A stretch of 64,000 bases of DNA from Arthrobacter sp. zg-Y919 (GTDB lineage Bacteria > Actinomycetota > Actinomycetes > Actinomycetales > Micrococcaceae), in assembly GCF_030142045.1 (NCBI RefSeq), contig NZ_CP126242.1:1302001-1366000 (forward strand), written 5' to 3'. Below, one piece after another: positions 14,672 through 24,966 of the stretch. The notes under the pieces are model-generated. The model was not told the origin of the DNA and ran no database searches. It saw only the letters and a program-made list of their open reading frames with translations. The translations under genes were made by a program, and so were the position numbers. The stretch's first letter is position 1, and each line of letters starts with the position of its first letter.

Positions 14672-15715
14672 CTACTCCGACGTTCCCGCTTCGAGGATCG
14701 ACACGATTGAGAAGAGCGTAAAGCAGACAGCTCCGAGTCCAACCAGCACGTGCGCGGGGACAAAGAACGCCGGGTCTGTGCCTGCGGCCTCAAAGAGGAA
14801 CGCGGCGAAGAACAGGCAGGTGAGCGCTGTTCCGATGGGCATCAGCGGGATGCGGTTGGCCAGGGCAAACGTGCGGCGCCAGACGAGGGCGAGCAACAGC
14901 ACCTTCGACAGGATGCTGAAGCAGATCAGCCCGAGGCCGATCAGCACACATCCCGGGGCCAGCCGATAGGGCTCGTGTGAGCTGAACAGCACGAATAGCC
15001 CGAGCAGCACATTGACCGTGCCTGCGGCAGCGACGAGCCTGGGCCAGGCTAAACGTTCACCATCGCTGAATTCGTTGCGCACCTGGCGCACGATGCTCGC
15101 GACCAGGGCGATCAGCGACGTGCAGATCGCCGACAGGCCGATCAGGACGTGCCCGGCAACGAATCCGGGAGTATCTCCGCGCACCAACAGGCCGGCCGCG
15201 AGGGAGAAACCGGCGACGGCGGCCACAACCGGGACTGCGAGCAGCACGGCGCCGATGGTGCGGGAGTGGGCACCTTCCGGCGGGCCGCCCTGAGGCTCGA
15301 GCAACTGAGCTGACTGGATGAGAGTGAATTTTGTGGACGCAGCCGCGACGGTGCTGACGCACGCGGCGACGAAACCGACGCCGATCACAACGAAGCCCGC
15401 CGTGAGGTTCTCCGCGGTGTTCTCCCGGTTGGCTAGAACGATGCCCCAGATGATGGCGGCGGCCGCAGCCGCGTAGCCGGAGAGCGGCAGGATGATCGCC
15501 CACACGCGCCCATAGCGGTTGATGAGCTGCCTGATGATGGTGGCCGCCGTAGTGAACAGTGCATAACAGATGGAGGTCAGCCCGACGTTGACGTGTCCGG
15601 CGATAAAGTGATCGGCATCGTTCGGCCCGGCCAGGATGTAGAGGCCAAAGGACAGGCAGACGGCGCCCATCAGAAGCGGTATGGCGCGGAAAATGACACT
15701 TATTGTACGGTTCAT
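14672..15715 (-). CDS. DUF2776-like integral membrane protein built from five repeats
   Basis: A 347-residue protein with about ten transmembrane helices. A motif of the type F-x-A-G-H-V-x-I-G-L-x-x-I-C recurs five times: FIAGHVNVGLTSICYAL (residues 37-53), TAGFVVIGVGFVAACV (about 104), FVAGHVLIGLSAICTSL (about 187), LAPGCVLIGLGLICFSI (about 253) and FVPAHVLVGLGAVCFTL (about 319). The overall form matches DUF2776 proteins known from enterobacteria and some actinobacteria. Function is unknown; a channel or transporter built of tandem hairpins is inference. The start is ATG 15715. It converges on the phosphatase gene and diverges from the MFS gene. Confidence 0.7.
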   Translation of the reverse strand: MNRTISVIFRAIPLLMGAVCLSFGLYILAGPNDADHFIAGHVNVGLTSICYALFTTAATIIRQLINRYGRVWAIILPLSGYAAAAAAIIWGIVLANRENTAENLTAGFVVIGVGFVAACVSTVAAASTKFTLIQSAQLLEPQGGPPEGAHSRTIGAVLLAVPVVAAVAGFSLAAGLLVRGDTPGFVAGHVLIGLSAICTSLIALVASIVRQVRNEFSDGERLAWPRLVAAAGTVNVLLGLFVLFSSHEPYRLAPGCVLIGLGLICFSILSKVLLLALVWRRTFALANRIPLMPIGTALTCLFFAAFLFEAAGTDPAFFVPAHVLVGLGAVCFTLFSIVSILEAGTSE

Positions 15716-15903
15716 GGCGTACCCCGAAGGTGATCCCGTGCGGCTTCGACATCATGGCCGGTCCGCGGTAGTGCCAGTGTGCGCCTGTCCTCCCCGCGGA
15801 ACAACGCCGGGGCAGGGAGCAGTTCCTTAGGCTATGTACCTTCACGCCCTCCACCGCCACGACGCTTGTCGCTACCGCGGGCATGGGTGCCCGCCGCCGC
15901 CCG

Positions 15904-15932
15904 TTGACTTGGCAGGACGGCGGGCGTCGAAT
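15904..15932 (+). promoter_or_regulatory. Candidate promoter of MFS exporter gene
   Basis: TTGACT (15904-15909), a 17-base spacer and TCGAAT (15927-15932) give a good sigma-70-type match 56 bases before the MFS start. The remainder of the 272-base gap (15716-15987) shows no gene or clear repeat. Confidence 0.5.
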
Positions 15933-15987
15933 GGAAGTTCCAACCGGGCTGCCTTCATCCGGCGGAAATTTCCCCAAGGAGGAGTGC

Positions 15988-17709
15988 ATGGCTGACAGGT
16001 TTGCTCCCCACGGAGCCACTGCAACACATCCGGTTGCGGGCATGGCCGGTGCCATGGGTGCCCCGGTCAACGCCGTCCCCCTGGTTGCACATACGCCGCC
16101 TTCCCAGACAGCGCCACCCACCGGCGGGGCCACCGCACGGGGCGGCACTGATCTGGAAGATGCTGGTCTTCAAGACGCCGGTACGGGTGATGCCCCCGGG
16201 CATTCGCGGCGCCAAATCGCCGTCATCTTCACCGGCCTGATGCTGGCGGTGCTGATCGCCGCCCTGGACCAGACCATCGTGTCCACCGCCCTGCCCACCA
16301 TCGTGGGGGACCTGCAGGGAATGGACCACCTGTCCTGGGTGATCACCGCCTACCTGCTGACCTCCACCATCGGACTGCCGATCTACGGCAAGCTCGGGGA
16401 CCTGCTCGGACGCAGGAACATCTTCATTTTCGCCATCGTGGTCTTCCTCGCCGGCTCCGCCCTGTCCGGGCAGGCGCAGAGCATGGCCGAGCTCATCACC
16501 TACCGTGCGGTCCAGGGCGTGGGCGGCGGCGGGCTGATCATCGGTGCGCAGGCAATCATCGGCGACATTGTTCCCGCCCGCGAGCGCGGCAGGTACATGG
16601 GACTGATCGGAGCGGCATTCGGCATTGCCTCCGTGAGCGGACCGCTCCTGGGCGGCTACCTTACCGACTACTGGTCCTGGCGGTGGGTCTTCTACATCAA
16701 CCTGCCCATCGGCCTGATCGCGCTCGCAGTCATCATCGCCGCCCTGCATCTGCCGCGCTCGGACCGCAGGGGCATCCGGCTGGATTATGCCGGAGCCGCC
16801 CTGCTGGCCATCGGCAGTGCCGCCCTGGTGCTGCTGACCAGCTGGGGCGGGAACAACTACGCGTGGACCTCACCGACCATCCTCACGCTGGGAGCGGTGG
16901 CCGCCGCCGCCGTCGCAGTCTTCATTCCCGTGGAGTTGCGCGCACCCGAACCGATCCTCCCGCTGCGCCTGTTCAGGATCCGCAACTTCCTGATCTGCAC
17001 GCTGGTGGGGCTGGCGGTGGGGCTGGCCATGTTCGGCTCCATCGCCTACCTGCCCACCTTCCTGCAGATCGTCAACGGGGCAAACCCCACCATGTCCGGG
17101 CTGATGATGCTTCCGATGACGGCGGGGCTGCTGACCACCTCCATAGGCACGGGGCAGCTGATTGCCCGGACCGGCAGGTACAAGATCTATCCGATTCTGG
17201 GGTCCCTCACCATGGTCGGAGGCCTGCTGCTGCTCTCACGCATTTCCAGTACGACGCCGTACATCCTCACCGCACTCGGCATGTTCGTGCTGGGGCTGGG
17301 AATCGGCGCCCTGATGCAGAACGTGGTGCTGATTGTGCAGAACAGCGTCCCCGCCAAGGACATGGGCACAGGGGTCTCCACCGCCAACTACTTCCGGCAG
17401 ATGGGCGGGTCGCTGGGGATTGCCCTCTTCGGCTCCCTGTTCATCCGGCGGCTCAATGACCAGCTGGTCTCCGCCCCGCCGGGTGCCGGCGACGAGGCCT
17501 CCGGAGGCGCCAACTCCATCAGCCCGGACAGCATCAGGGCGCTGCCTGTCCCCGCCCAGGACTTCATCAAGTCCGCCTTCGGCGAGGCGCTGCCGCCGAT
17601 CTTTCTGCTGGGGGTGCCGATCCTGGGGGCGGCCTTTGTCCTGACGCTGTTTATCGTGCAGCAGCCGCTGGCCCGGACGGCACGGGTGGACGTGGACGGG
17701 AACCGGTAG
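15988..17709 (+). CDS. MFS transporter, DHA2 (14-helix, EmrB/QacA-type) drug exporter
   Basis: A 573-residue proton-driven multidrug exporter. The first 75 residues are hydrophilic and low in complexity, probably a cytoplasmic tail. The transport domain opens with [20 protein letters not shown] (the DHA2 motif D1) and contains [11 protein letters not shown] (motif A), [20 protein letters not shown] (motif B/C region) and about 14 transmembrane segments. ATG 15988 follows AAGGAGGAG. No TetR or MarR regulator sits next to it in this window. Substrates cannot be predicted. Confidence 0.92.
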   Translation: MADRFAPHGATATHPVAGMAGAMGAPVNAVPLVAHTPPSQTAPPTGGATARGGTDLEDAGLQDAGTGDAPGHSRRQIAVIFTGLMLAVLIAALDQTIVSTALPTIVGDLQGMDHLSWVITAYLLTSTIGLPIYGKLGDLLGRRNIFIFAIVVFLAGSALSGQAQSMAELITYRAVQGVGGGGLIIGAQAIIGDIVPARERGRYMGLIGAAFGIASVSGPLLGGYLTDYWSWRWVFYINLPIGLIALAVIIAALHLPRSDRRGIRLDYAGAALLAIGSAALVLLTSWGGNNYAWTSPTILTLGAVAAAAVAVFIPVELRAPEPILPLRLFRIRNFLICTLVGLAVGLAMFGSIAYLPTFLQIVNGANPTMSGLMMLPMTAGLLTTSIGTGQLIARTGRYKIYPILGSLTMVGGLLLLSRISSTTPYILTALGMFVLGLGIGALMQNVVLIVQNSVPAKDMGTGVSTANYFRQMGGSLGIALFGSLFIRRLNDQLVSAPPGAGDEASGGANSISPDSIRALPVPAQDFIKSAFGEALPPIFLLGVPILGAAFVLTLFIVQQPLARTARVDVDGNR

Positions 17710-17790
17710 TCGGGACGCCCGGCTCCACTTCGATCCATCCTGCATGTGGTGTCGCTTGTCCCCGGCTGGTCGTACACTGGTGGCGGAGCT

Positions 17791-17810
17791 ATTCGAACAT
17801 ATGTTCGAAT
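17791..17810. promoter_or_regulatory. LexA (SOS) box upstream of DUF6504-dnaE2
   Basis: ATTCGAACATATGTTCGAAT is a perfect 20-base palindrome whose inner 16 bases (17793-17808) are exactly TCGAAC-N4-GTTCGA, the LexA site of actinobacteria. It lies 84 bases before the DUF6504 start. Two 9-base direct repeats GGATAACCA follow at 17822-17830 and 17833-17841; the first is also part of a TTGGTT/AACCAA dyad (17810-17815, 17826-17831). Confidence 0.93.
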
Positions 17811-17894
17811 TGGTTGCCAATGGATAACCAACGGATAACCAGAGGGTGAGGACGTCGGCGCAGAGCAGACGTACCGGGGCGGGGAGGAAGCTGA

Positions 17895-18206
17895 ATGGGT
17901 GTCTTCAGCGAAGCAATAGAGGTGGTGTGCTCGCCCGCGGGCCAGCCTCTCCGGATCGTCTGGGGTGGACGCACCTACAAGGTGGGGGCCGACCCGGTGC
18001 GCTGGTATGAACGCCGCAACTGGTGGGAAGAGGAAACCCGCGCTGAACGCGGGCGGGGAGCCGGACTGGTGGATACCGAGATCTGGCGGGTCCAGGCCCG
18101 TGCCAATGACCGCTCCGACCTGCGCACCCTGGACCTCTCACACCATGTCCGCAGCAACCGCTGGCGCCTGATCCGGATCCACGACGCCCTGAGGGACAGT
18201 GCCTAA
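17895..18206 (+). CDS. DUF6504 family protein of the SOS mutagenesis cassette
   Basis: A 103-residue actinobacterial protein. It has the form expected of DUF6504: an N-terminal strand with PLRIVWGGRTYKV, the aromatic WYERRNWWEEETR at residues 37-49, and a C-terminal IWRVQAR / LRTLDLSHH / RWRLIRIHD. Genes of this family usually sit with imuB and dnaE2. Biochemical role unknown; the small beta-rich form suggests an accessory or nucleic-acid-binding part of the translesion complex. The start is ATG 17895 (AGGAAGCTGA upstream). dnaE2 follows after 20 bases, and an LexA box precedes it. Confidence 0.82.
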   Translation: MGVFSEAIEVVCSPAGQPLRIVWGGRTYKVGADPVRWYERRNWWEEETRAERGRGAGLVDTEIWRVQARANDRSDLRTLDLSHHVRSNRWRLIRIHDALRDSA

Positions 18207-18226
18207 TGGAAGACGGCGCCTAAACA

Positions 18227-21200
18227 ATGAGCTTCATCCACCTGCACGCAGCCACCGCCTTCAGCGCCCACTACGGGGTGTCCTGGCCCGAGGAGATGGC
18301 ACAGGCAGCAGCGGCAGACGGCGCTGATGCGCTCGCCTGCACCGACCGGGACGGACTCTACGGAACGGTCAAGCACCTGCGCGCCTGCATGGAGGCGGGA
18401 ATCGATCCCATCGTCGGCGTGGACCTGGCCGTGCTGGATGCAGCCAATGCCGTGACGGGCCGGGTTGTCATCCTCGCGCACGGGCACAACGGGGGTGCGG
18501 GCTACCGTGCACTGTGCCGGCTGATCTCCGCCGCGCACGCTGCGACCTCGGCTTCCCGGGCGCGTGCCGGCAAACCGGTGGGCATCACTGTGGAGCAGCT
18601 TGCCGGGTATGTCTGCACCGAGGGGGAGAGTACAGGGGAGGGGGAACCGGTCCTCACCGTCCTGGTGGGGCCCCAGTCCGACGTCGGCCAGGCCATGCGC
18701 AGCCGCAGCTACGCCGTCGCCCGCACCCTGTTCACCCGCTGGCGCTCGCTGATCCCGGCCCGGGCGCTCGCCGTCGAGGTGGTCACCCATCTGTCCGCGC
18801 CGGGGGAGAACCTCAGCCTGGCCCACGCCGTGCGGATGTTCCGCCTCGCCGATGAGATGCGTGTGCCGGCCATCCTGACCAACGCGGTGAGGTACGTGGA
18901 CGAGGACGGCGCCGCCACCGCGGACGTGCTCGACGCCGCGCGCTCGCTGACTTCGCTCTCCCACCTTCCGGACCGGCAACCCAACGGGCAGGGATGGCTC
19001 AAGGGCACACGGGAGATGACCGCACTTGCCCGGGAAGTCAGCTCGGAGGCGGACTGCGGTTCCTCCGGCGCCGTAAAGATGCTCGCCGACACTGCGGCGC
19101 TCGCGGACCTTTGCCGGATAGACCCCGTGGCGGACATGGGCTGGAAGCAGCCCGTAGTGCCCGAAGCCTCGGTGATCGGCATTGAAGCCGAACCCATGAT
19201 CGAACTGCGCCAGCGCTGCGAGGCGGGGATTACCCGGAGGCTGCGTGCCCGGGACTCCATCGCCGAAGCCGAACTGCGCAACCGGCTCGAACACGAGCTG
19301 GGCATTATCGAGCGGCTGGGCTTCGCCTCGTACTTCCTCACGGTTGCCGAAGTCTCGGCCATGATCACCGGCATGGGGGTACGCGCCGCGGCCCGGGGGT
19401 CGGGAGCGTCCTCACTGGTGAACTACCTGCTGGGCGTCAGCCACGTGAATCCGCTGGACCACGACCTGATCTTCGAACGCTTCCTGTCCCGGGACCGCTC
19501 CACACTGCCGGACATCGACATTGACGTTGAAAGCGCCGAGCGGCACAACGTCTATCACCGCATCTTCGAACGCTTCGGCTCCGAACGGGTCACGCTGATG
19601 AGCATGCAGAACGGCTACCGTGCCCGGGGAGCGGTGCGCGACGCCGGCCTGGCGCTGGGTATGCCCGAGGAGGAGATCGGCGCTGTGGCTAAACAGCTGT
19701 GGCGTTTCTCGGCCCGCAACTTCCGCGAGGCGCTCGCCGAAAAGCCCGAACTGCGGGAATTCTCCGGCCAGGTGGAAAAGAACCAGCAGCTGGACCTGCT
19801 GGTGGACCTCACCGAACGCCTGGACCGGCTGCCCCGGCACATCTCCATGCATCCCTGCGGCGTGATCCTGGGCGACACCTCCCTGCTGGACCGCACCCCG
19901 GTGCAGCCCAGCGGCCTGGGCCTGCCCATGTCCCAGTTCGACAAGCACGACATGGACCCCATGGGCATGCTCAAACTCGATGTGCTGGGTGTGCGGATGC
20001 AGAGCGCCATGGCCTTCGCCGTGCGCGAGGTGGTGCGGGTGCATTCCTCCCGCGAGGAAGTCATTGCCGCAGGCCGGCACCGGGAGGGGGAGGACCTGCC
20101 GGATCCGGAGTTCATCGAACCCGACGGCCGGATCAACCTGGACGCCGTGCCGTTCGACGACGAACCCACCTACGAACTGATCCGCAGCACCCACACCCTG
20201 GGCTGCTTCCAGATCGAATCACCGGGACAACGCGAGCTGGTGGGCAAGCTGGCGCCGCGGGAATTCAACGACCTGATTATCGACATTTCCCTGTTCCGGC
20301 CCGGCCCGATGAAATCCGACATGGTCCGGCCGTTCCTGGAGCACCGGCACGGCTGGTCCCCGGAGGTCTACCCGCACGAGGCGCTGCGTCCGGTGCTGGC
20401 CGAAACCCACGGCGTCACCGTCTTCCATGAGCAGGTGCTGCGGACACTGAATGTTTTCACCGGGTGCGGGTTGGCGAAAGCGGACGAACTGCGCCGCCTG
20501 CTGGGCAACGAAACCGCCGAGCCGGGTGTGGAGGAATACTTCCGCAGCAAGTCCGCCGCCCGCGGCTACACAGCGGAAACCATCGACAAGGTCTGGGACA
20601 CGCTCAAGGCCTTCGGCAGCTTCGGCTTCTGCAAGGCCCACGGGGCGGCGTTTGCCGTGCCCACCTACCAGTCCGCATGGTTGAAGGCACACCACCCGGC
20701 GGCGTTCCTCGCCGGGATCTTCGAGCATGATCCCGGCATGTACCCGCGCCGGCTGCTGGTGGCCGAGGCGCGGCGGATGGGCATCCCCATCCTGCCGCTG
20801 GACATCAACCGCAGCGGCGAAACCTACCGGGTGGAGCGGCTCGACGACGGCCGGCTGGGCATCCGGCTGTCCCTGGCCGGAATCTACGGGTTGTCCGCCG
20901 TCGAGCTGCGGCGTATTGCCGCCGGCCAGCCCTATGACTCCCTGGCCGACCTGCGTGCCCGTGCCCGGGTCTCCCGGCCCACGCTGCGGCGGCTGGCCCA
21001 GCTCGGGGCATTCGACTCGCTCAGCAAACAGATCGGCTCCGAGGGCAGCCGGGCGGACCTCATCCAGTACCTGGACGCCGCCCCGGCCAAGTCTGCGTCC
21101 CGGAAGCATGATCCGATTCCCGGGCAGCTTGCCCTGCCGCTGGGGGATACCGAACTGGCGAACCTGCACCACCACCTGCCCGAACCGGGGCTGCGGGAAA

Positions 21201-21640
21201 AGGTCCGCACCGAACTGGATCTGTTGTCCGTGGACGTCAGTGCGCACCTGATGGAGAGCTACGGGCCGCTGCTGCGCGGACTCGGTGTCACTGCCTCGGA
21301 GGCGCTGATGGACCTGCGGAACGGGACCGAGGTGCTGGTCGCCGGCATCCGGGTGGCCACCCAGACTCCACCCATGCGCGGAGGACGCCGGGTGGTGTTC
21401 ATCAGCCTTGACGACGGCACCGGCTGCATTGACTGCACGTTCTTCCATGAGGCGCAGGAAAAATCCGGTCCATTGCTTTTTGGCACGGAACTGCTGCTGG
21501 TCCGTGGACTCACCCGCCGCACCGGGCCCAGGGGCATCAGCCTCCAGGCGCTGGAGGCATGGAACCTGGCGGACACGGACTCACTTCCGGTGCCCGGCCG
21601 CCAGCGCGGCATGTTGGTGGGGCCGGTCCGCGGCGGATAA
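18227..21640 (+). CDS. dnaE2: Error-prone DNA polymerase (DnaE2 type)
   Basis: An 1137-residue C-family polymerase alpha subunit. The PHP domain opens with IHLHAATAFS (H5, H7) and includes ACTDRDGLYG. The polymerase core has AARGSGASSLVNYLLGV, PDIDIDVES (two catalytic aspartates) and GMLKLDVLGVRM (the third). A helix-hairpin-helix region and a C-terminal OB fold (VFISLDDGTGCIDCTFF) follow. Length, PHP form and linkage to DUF6504 under a LexA box favour DnaE2 over replicative DnaE1. ATG 18227 has only a weak ribosome site, suggesting coupling to DUF6504. imuA and imuB are not adjacent. Confidence 0.88.
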   Translation: MSFIHLHAATAFSAHYGVSWPEEMAQAAAADGADALACTDRDGLYGTVKHLRACMEAGIDPIVGVDLAVLDAANAVTGRVVILAHGHNGGAGYRALCRLISAAHAATSASRARAGKPVGITVEQLAGYVCTEGESTGEGEPVLTVLVGPQSDVGQAMRSRSYAVARTLFTRWRSLIPARALAVEVVTHLSAPGENLSLAHAVRMFRLADEMRVPAILTNAVRYVDEDGAATADVLDAARSLTSLSHLPDRQPNGQGWLKGTREMTALAREVSSEADCGSSGAVKMLADTAALADLCRIDPVADMGWKQPVVPEASVIGIEAEPMIELRQRCEAGITRRLRARDSIAEAELRNRLEHELGIIERLGFASYFLTVAEVSAMITGMGVRAAARGSGASSLVNYLLGVSHVNPLDHDLIFERFLSRDRSTLPDIDIDVESAERHNVYHRIFERFGSERVTLMSMQNGYRARGAVRDAGLALGMPEEEIGAVAKQLWRFSARNFREALAEKPELREFSGQVEKNQQLDLLVDLTERLDRLPRHISMHPCGVILGDTSLLDRTPVQPSGLGLPMSQFDKHDMDPMGMLKLDVLGVRMQSAMAFAVREVVRVHSSREEVIAAGRHREGEDLPDPEFIEPDGRINLDAVPFDDEPTYELIRSTHTLGCFQIESPGQRELVGKLAPREFNDLIIDISLFRPGPMKSDMVRPFLEHRHGWSPEVYPHEALRPVLAETHGVTVFHEQVLRTLNVFTGCGLAKADELRRLLGNETAEPGVEEYFRSKSAARGYTAETIDKVWDTLKAFGSFGFCKAHGAAFAVPTYQSAWLKAHHPAAFLAGIFEHDPGMYPRRLLVAEARRMGIPILPLDINRSGETYRVERLDDGRLGIRLSLAGIYGLSAVELRRIAAGQPYDSLADLRARARVSRPTLRRLAQLGAFDSLSKQIGSEGSRADLIQYLDAAPAKSASRKHDPIPGQLALPLGDTELANLHHHLPEPGLREKVRTELDLLSVDVSAHLMESYGPLLRGLGVTASEALMDLRNGTEVLVAGIRVATQTPPMRGGRRVVFISLDDGTGCIDCTFFHEAQEKSGPLLFGTELLLVRGLTRRTGPRGISLQALEAWNLADTDSLPVPGRQRGMLVGPVRGG

Positions 21641-21715
21641 CATCGGTACGGGCGGAAGTACGGCCGTGTCCAGGCCGTGCAGCAGACGCCGTACAACGAA
21701 ATCTAGGAGACAACC

Positions 21716-23728
21716 GTGTCAGTGCCAGAGAATTTCACCCTCATCGTCGACGGCGAAGAGACCACGGTGGATACTGGCACCACCGGTGCGCAGCTCTTCT
21801 TCGACCGGCGCGACGTCGTCGTGATGCGCGTCCACTCCGTCCTCAAGGACCTGGATACCCCGCTGGAGCAGGGCGACGTCGTAGAGTCCGTCACCATCGA
21901 GTCCGAAGACGGACTGAATGTGCTGCGCCACTCCACCGCGCACGTGATGGCCCAGGCCGTGCAGCAGCTGCGCCCCGATGCCAAGCTGGGCATCGGCCCG
22001 TACATCAAGGACGGCTTCTACTTCGACTTCGACGTCGCCGAGCCGTTCACCCCGGAGGACCTGAAGACCCTCGAGAAGATGATGCAGAAGATCATCAACT
22101 CGAACCAGAAGTTCGTCCGCCGCGTGGTCAGCGAAGACGAAGCCCGCGAAGCCATGGCCAACGAGCCGTACAAGCTTGAACTGCTGGGCACGAAGGACGG
22201 CGCCGAGGAAGCCGGCGAAGGTGCCGGCATCGAGGTCGGCGCCGGCGAGATCACCATTTACGACAACGTGGACCGCAAGTCCGGCGACGTCGTCTGGTGC
22301 GATCTGTGCCGCGGCCCGCACCTGCCCAACACCAAGCTGATCTCCAACGCCTTCGCCCTCACCCGTTCCGCCGCCGCCTACTGGCTCGGCAACCAGAAGA
22401 ACCAGCAGCTGCAGCGCATCTACGGCACCGCCTGGCCCACCAAGGACGCGCTGAAGGCCTACCAGGAGCGCCTGGCCGAGGCCGAGCGCCGCGACCACCG
22501 CAAGCTGGGCACTGAGCTGGACCTGTTCTCCTTCCCGGATGAACTGGGCTCGGGCCTGCCGGTGTTCCACCCCAAGGGTGGCATCATCCGCAAGGCCATG
22601 GAGGACTACTCCCGCCAGCGCCACACCGAGGCCGGCTACGAGTTCGTGTACACCCCGCACATCACCAAGGGCCACCTGTACGAGGTTTCCGGCCACCTGG
22701 ACTGGTACCGCGACGGAATGTTCCCTCCCATGCACGTGGATGAGGTCACCGATCCCGAAACCGGTGAGGTCACCAAGCCCGGCCAGGACTACTACCTGAA
22801 GCCGATGAACTGCCCCATGCACAACCTGATCTTCCGCTCCCGCGGACGGTCCTACCGCGAACTGCCGCTGCGCCTGTTCGAATTCGGTTCCGTGTACCGC
22901 TACGAGAAGTCCGGCGTGATCCACGGCCTGACGCGCGTGCGGGGCATGACCCAGGACGACGCCCACATCTACTGCACCCGCGAGCAGATGAAGGACGAGC
23001 TGACCACCACGCTGAAGTTCGTGCTGGACCTGCTCAAGGACTACGGCCTGGATGACTTCTACCTGGAACTGTCCACCAAGGACCCGGAGAAGTATGTCGG
23101 CTCCGACGATGTGTGGGAGGAAGCCACCCGCACCCTCGCCGAGGTGGCCGAAGCCTCCGGCCTGGACCTGGTCCCGGATCCGGGCGGCGCCGCCTTCTAC
23201 GGCCCGAAGATCTCCGTCCAGGCCCGCGACGCGATCGGCCGCACCTGGCAGATGTCCACCATCCAGCTGGACTTCAACCTGCCCGAGCGGTTCGAGCTGG
23301 AGTACCAGGCTGCCGACGGCACCCGCCAGCGCCCGGTCATGATCCACCGCGCCCTGTTCGGTTCCGTGGAACGCTTCATGGCCGTGCTCACCGAGCACTA
23401 CGCCGGTGCGTTCCCCGCCTGGCTGGCACCGGTGCAGGTGGTGGGTATCCCCGTGGCCGAAGCGTTCAATGACTACATGTTCGACGTCGTCGACAAGCTC
23501 AAGGCCCACGGCATCCGCGCCCAGGTGGACACCGGAACCGACCGCTTCCCGAAGAAGATCCGCACCGCGTCCAAGGACAAGGTTCCGTTTGTCCTGATTG
23601 CCGGGGGCGACGACGCCGAGGCCGGTGCCGTCTCCTTCCGCTTCCGCGACGGCAGCCAGGACAACGGCGTGCCCGTTGAAGAGGCCGTCAAGCGGATTGT
23701 CGAAGCCGTCCGCAACCGGGATAAGTAA
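21716..23728 (+). CDS. thrS: Threonyl-tRNA synthetase
   Basis: A 670-residue class II synthetase. It carries the TGS domain (residues 1-65), the editing/second additional domain with [12 protein letters not shown] near 72, the catalytic core with [36 protein letters not shown] and the motif 3 region [20 protein letters not shown], and the anticodon-binding domain. GTG 21716 follows TAGGAGA (21704-21710). The 75-base gap before it shows no T-box or other leader. It is followed by the HIT and PI-synthase genes in the same order as in mycobacteria (Rv2614c-Rv2612c). Confidence 0.96.
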   Translation: MSVPENFTLIVDGEETTVDTGTTGAQLFFDRRDVVVMRVHSVLKDLDTPLEQGDVVESVTIESEDGLNVLRHSTAHVMAQAVQQLRPDAKLGIGPYIKDGFYFDFDVAEPFTPEDLKTLEKMMQKIINSNQKFVRRVVSEDEAREAMANEPYKLELLGTKDGAEEAGEGAGIEVGAGEITIYDNVDRKSGDVVWCDLCRGPHLPNTKLISNAFALTRSAAAYWLGNQKNQQLQRIYGTAWPTKDALKAYQERLAEAERRDHRKLGTELDLFSFPDELGSGLPVFHPKGGIIRKAMEDYSRQRHTEAGYEFVYTPHITKGHLYEVSGHLDWYRDGMFPPMHVDEVTDPETGEVTKPGQDYYLKPMNCPMHNLIFRSRGRSYRELPLRLFEFGSVYRYEKSGVIHGLTRVRGMTQDDAHIYCTREQMKDELTTTLKFVLDLLKDYGLDDFYLELSTKDPEKYVGSDDVWEEATRTLAEVAEASGLDLVPDPGGAAFYGPKISVQARDAIGRTWQMSTIQLDFNLPERFELEYQAADGTRQRPVMIHRALFGSVERFMAVLTEHYAGAFPAWLAPVQVVGIPVAEAFNDYMFDVVDKLKAHGIRAQVDTGTDRFPKKIRTASKDKVPFVLIAGGDDAEAGAVSFRFRDGSQDNGVPVEEAVKRIVEAVRNRDK

Positions 23729-23744
23729 GGGCGGCGGGGACGCT

Positions 23745-24329
23745 ATGCGGGAACAGCCTGACGACGCCGCGGTGACGGACAAGTTCGAACTCGCCGGCGT
23801 CCCCGACGCGTTCCAGCGGCTCTGGACTCCGCACCGGCTGGCCTACATCAAGGGCGGGCAGAAGCAGGTCTCCTCCAAGGAGACCTGCCCGTTCTGCGCC
23901 GCACCGGAGCGGACGGACGAGGAATCGCTGATTGTCCACCGCGGCCGGCACGCCTTCGTGATCCTGAACCTCTTCCCGTACAACGCCGGCCACCTGCTGG
24001 TCTGCCCGTACCGGCACGTGCCCGACTACACGGACATTGACCCGGAAGAGACCGCAGAAATTGCGGCCCTGACGCAGACCGCCATGCGGGTGCTGCGCAA
24101 GGTGTCCAGCCCCACCGGCTTCAACCTGGGCATGAACCAGGGCGAAACCGGCGGGGCCGGGATTGCCGCCCACCTGCACCAGCACATAGTTCCGCGCTGG
24201 GGCGGGGACGGAAACTTCCTGCCGATCATTGCGCAGACCAAGGCCATCACCCAGACCCTCGGCGAGGTGCGCCAACAAGTGGCAGATGCCTGGCCCCAAG
24301 AGGGCTCCAGCCCGGACAGTGAGGACTGA
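23745..24329 (+). CDS. HIT family protein, Ap4A phosphorylase-like
   Basis: A 194-residue histidine-triad protein with the triad HLHQH at residues 143-147 followed by IVPRW, an N-terminal CPFC motif at 48-51 and the GHLLVCPYRHV strand. The context thrS-HIT-pgsA matches mycobacterial Rv2613c, which is an Ap4A phosphorylase; the WGG-type tail (PRWGGDGNF) also fits that group. It would split diadenosine tetraphosphate, a by-product of aminoacyl-tRNA synthetases such as its neighbour. ATG 23745 is preceded by GGGGA. The pgsA start is three bases after its stop. Confidence 0.87.
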   Translation: MREQPDDAAVTDKFELAGVPDAFQRLWTPHRLAYIKGGQKQVSSKETCPFCAAPERTDEESLIVHRGRHAFVILNLFPYNAGHLLVCPYRHVPDYTDIDPEETAEIAALTQTAMRVLRKVSSPTGFNLGMNQGETGGAGIAAHLHQHIVPRWGGDGNFLPIIAQTKAITQTLGEVRQQVADAWPQEGSSPDSED

Positions 24330-24332
24330 TAC

Positions 24333-24953
24333 GTGCTCAACAAATACGCACGGGGATTCTTCACTGCCGTCTTCACCCCGCTGGCAAGCTGGCTGCTCCG
24401 CCGCGGGGTAACCCCGGACATGGTCACCATTGCCGGCACGCTCGGCGTGATGATCGGCGGACTGGTCTTTTATCCCCTGGGTGAGCTGTTCTGGGGAACC
24501 ATCTTCATCACCGTCTTCATCTTCTCCGACGTGGTGGACGGGATCATGGCCCGGCAGCAGCAGCGCACCGGCAGCTGGGGCGGGTTCCTGGACTCCACGC
24601 TGGACCGCTTCGCCGACGGCGCCCTGTTCGCCGGCGTCGCCATCTGGTTCTTCACCGGCGGCGGAAACGATGCGATCGGCATTGCAGCCGTCCTCTGCCT
24701 GGTAGTCGGCATGCTGGTGTCCTACATCCGGGCCAAGGCCGAGTCGCTGGGCTTTAACGCCAGCGTCGGCATCGCCGAGCGTGCCGAGCGGCTGGTCTCC
24801 CTGCTCGTCGCCACCGGCCTGGTGGGACTGGGGGTGCCGGAGATCCTGCTGCTGGTGGTCCTGGTCCTGCTGACCCTGGCCAGCTGCGTCACCATCGGAC
24901 AGCGGATGCACACCGTGCGGAAGCAGGCGAAGCTGGGTAACCCGGCCGCATAG
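24333..24953 (+). CDS. Phosphatidylinositol phosphate synthase (CDP-alcohol phosphatidyltransferase)
   Basis: A 206-residue membrane protein with about six helices. The CDP-alcohol signature D-x2-DG-x2-AR-x8-G-x3-D-x3-D is complete, with D66, D69, G70, A73, R74, G83, D87 and D91. Location after thrS and the HIT gene identifies it as PgsA1-type, joining CDP-diacylglycerol to inositol 1-phosphate to make phosphatidylinositol phosphate. The start is GTG 24333. In mycobacteria PIM acyltransferase and pimA follow; here a strong terminator ends the unit instead. Confidence 0.9.
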   Translation: MLNKYARGFFTAVFTPLASWLLRRGVTPDMVTIAGTLGVMIGGLVFYPLGELFWGTIFITVFIFSDVVDGIMARQQQRTGSWGGFLDSTLDRFADGALFAGVAIWFFTGGGNDAIGIAAVLCLVVGMLVSYIRAKAESLGFNASVGIAERAERLVSLLVATGLVGLGVPEILLLVVLVLLTLASCVTIGQRMHTVRKQAKLGNPAA

Positions 24954-24966
24954 AAGCCACATCAAA

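Noticed and set aside
21641..21715. Possible T-box or attenuator before thrS
   Set aside because: Only 75 bases separate it from dnaE2, with no T-box sequence or antiterminator stem.
21719..23782. 687-residue open frame on the minus strand opposite thrS
   Set aside because: Same cause: an antisense shadow of thrS with a Gly/Val/Leu-biased composition.
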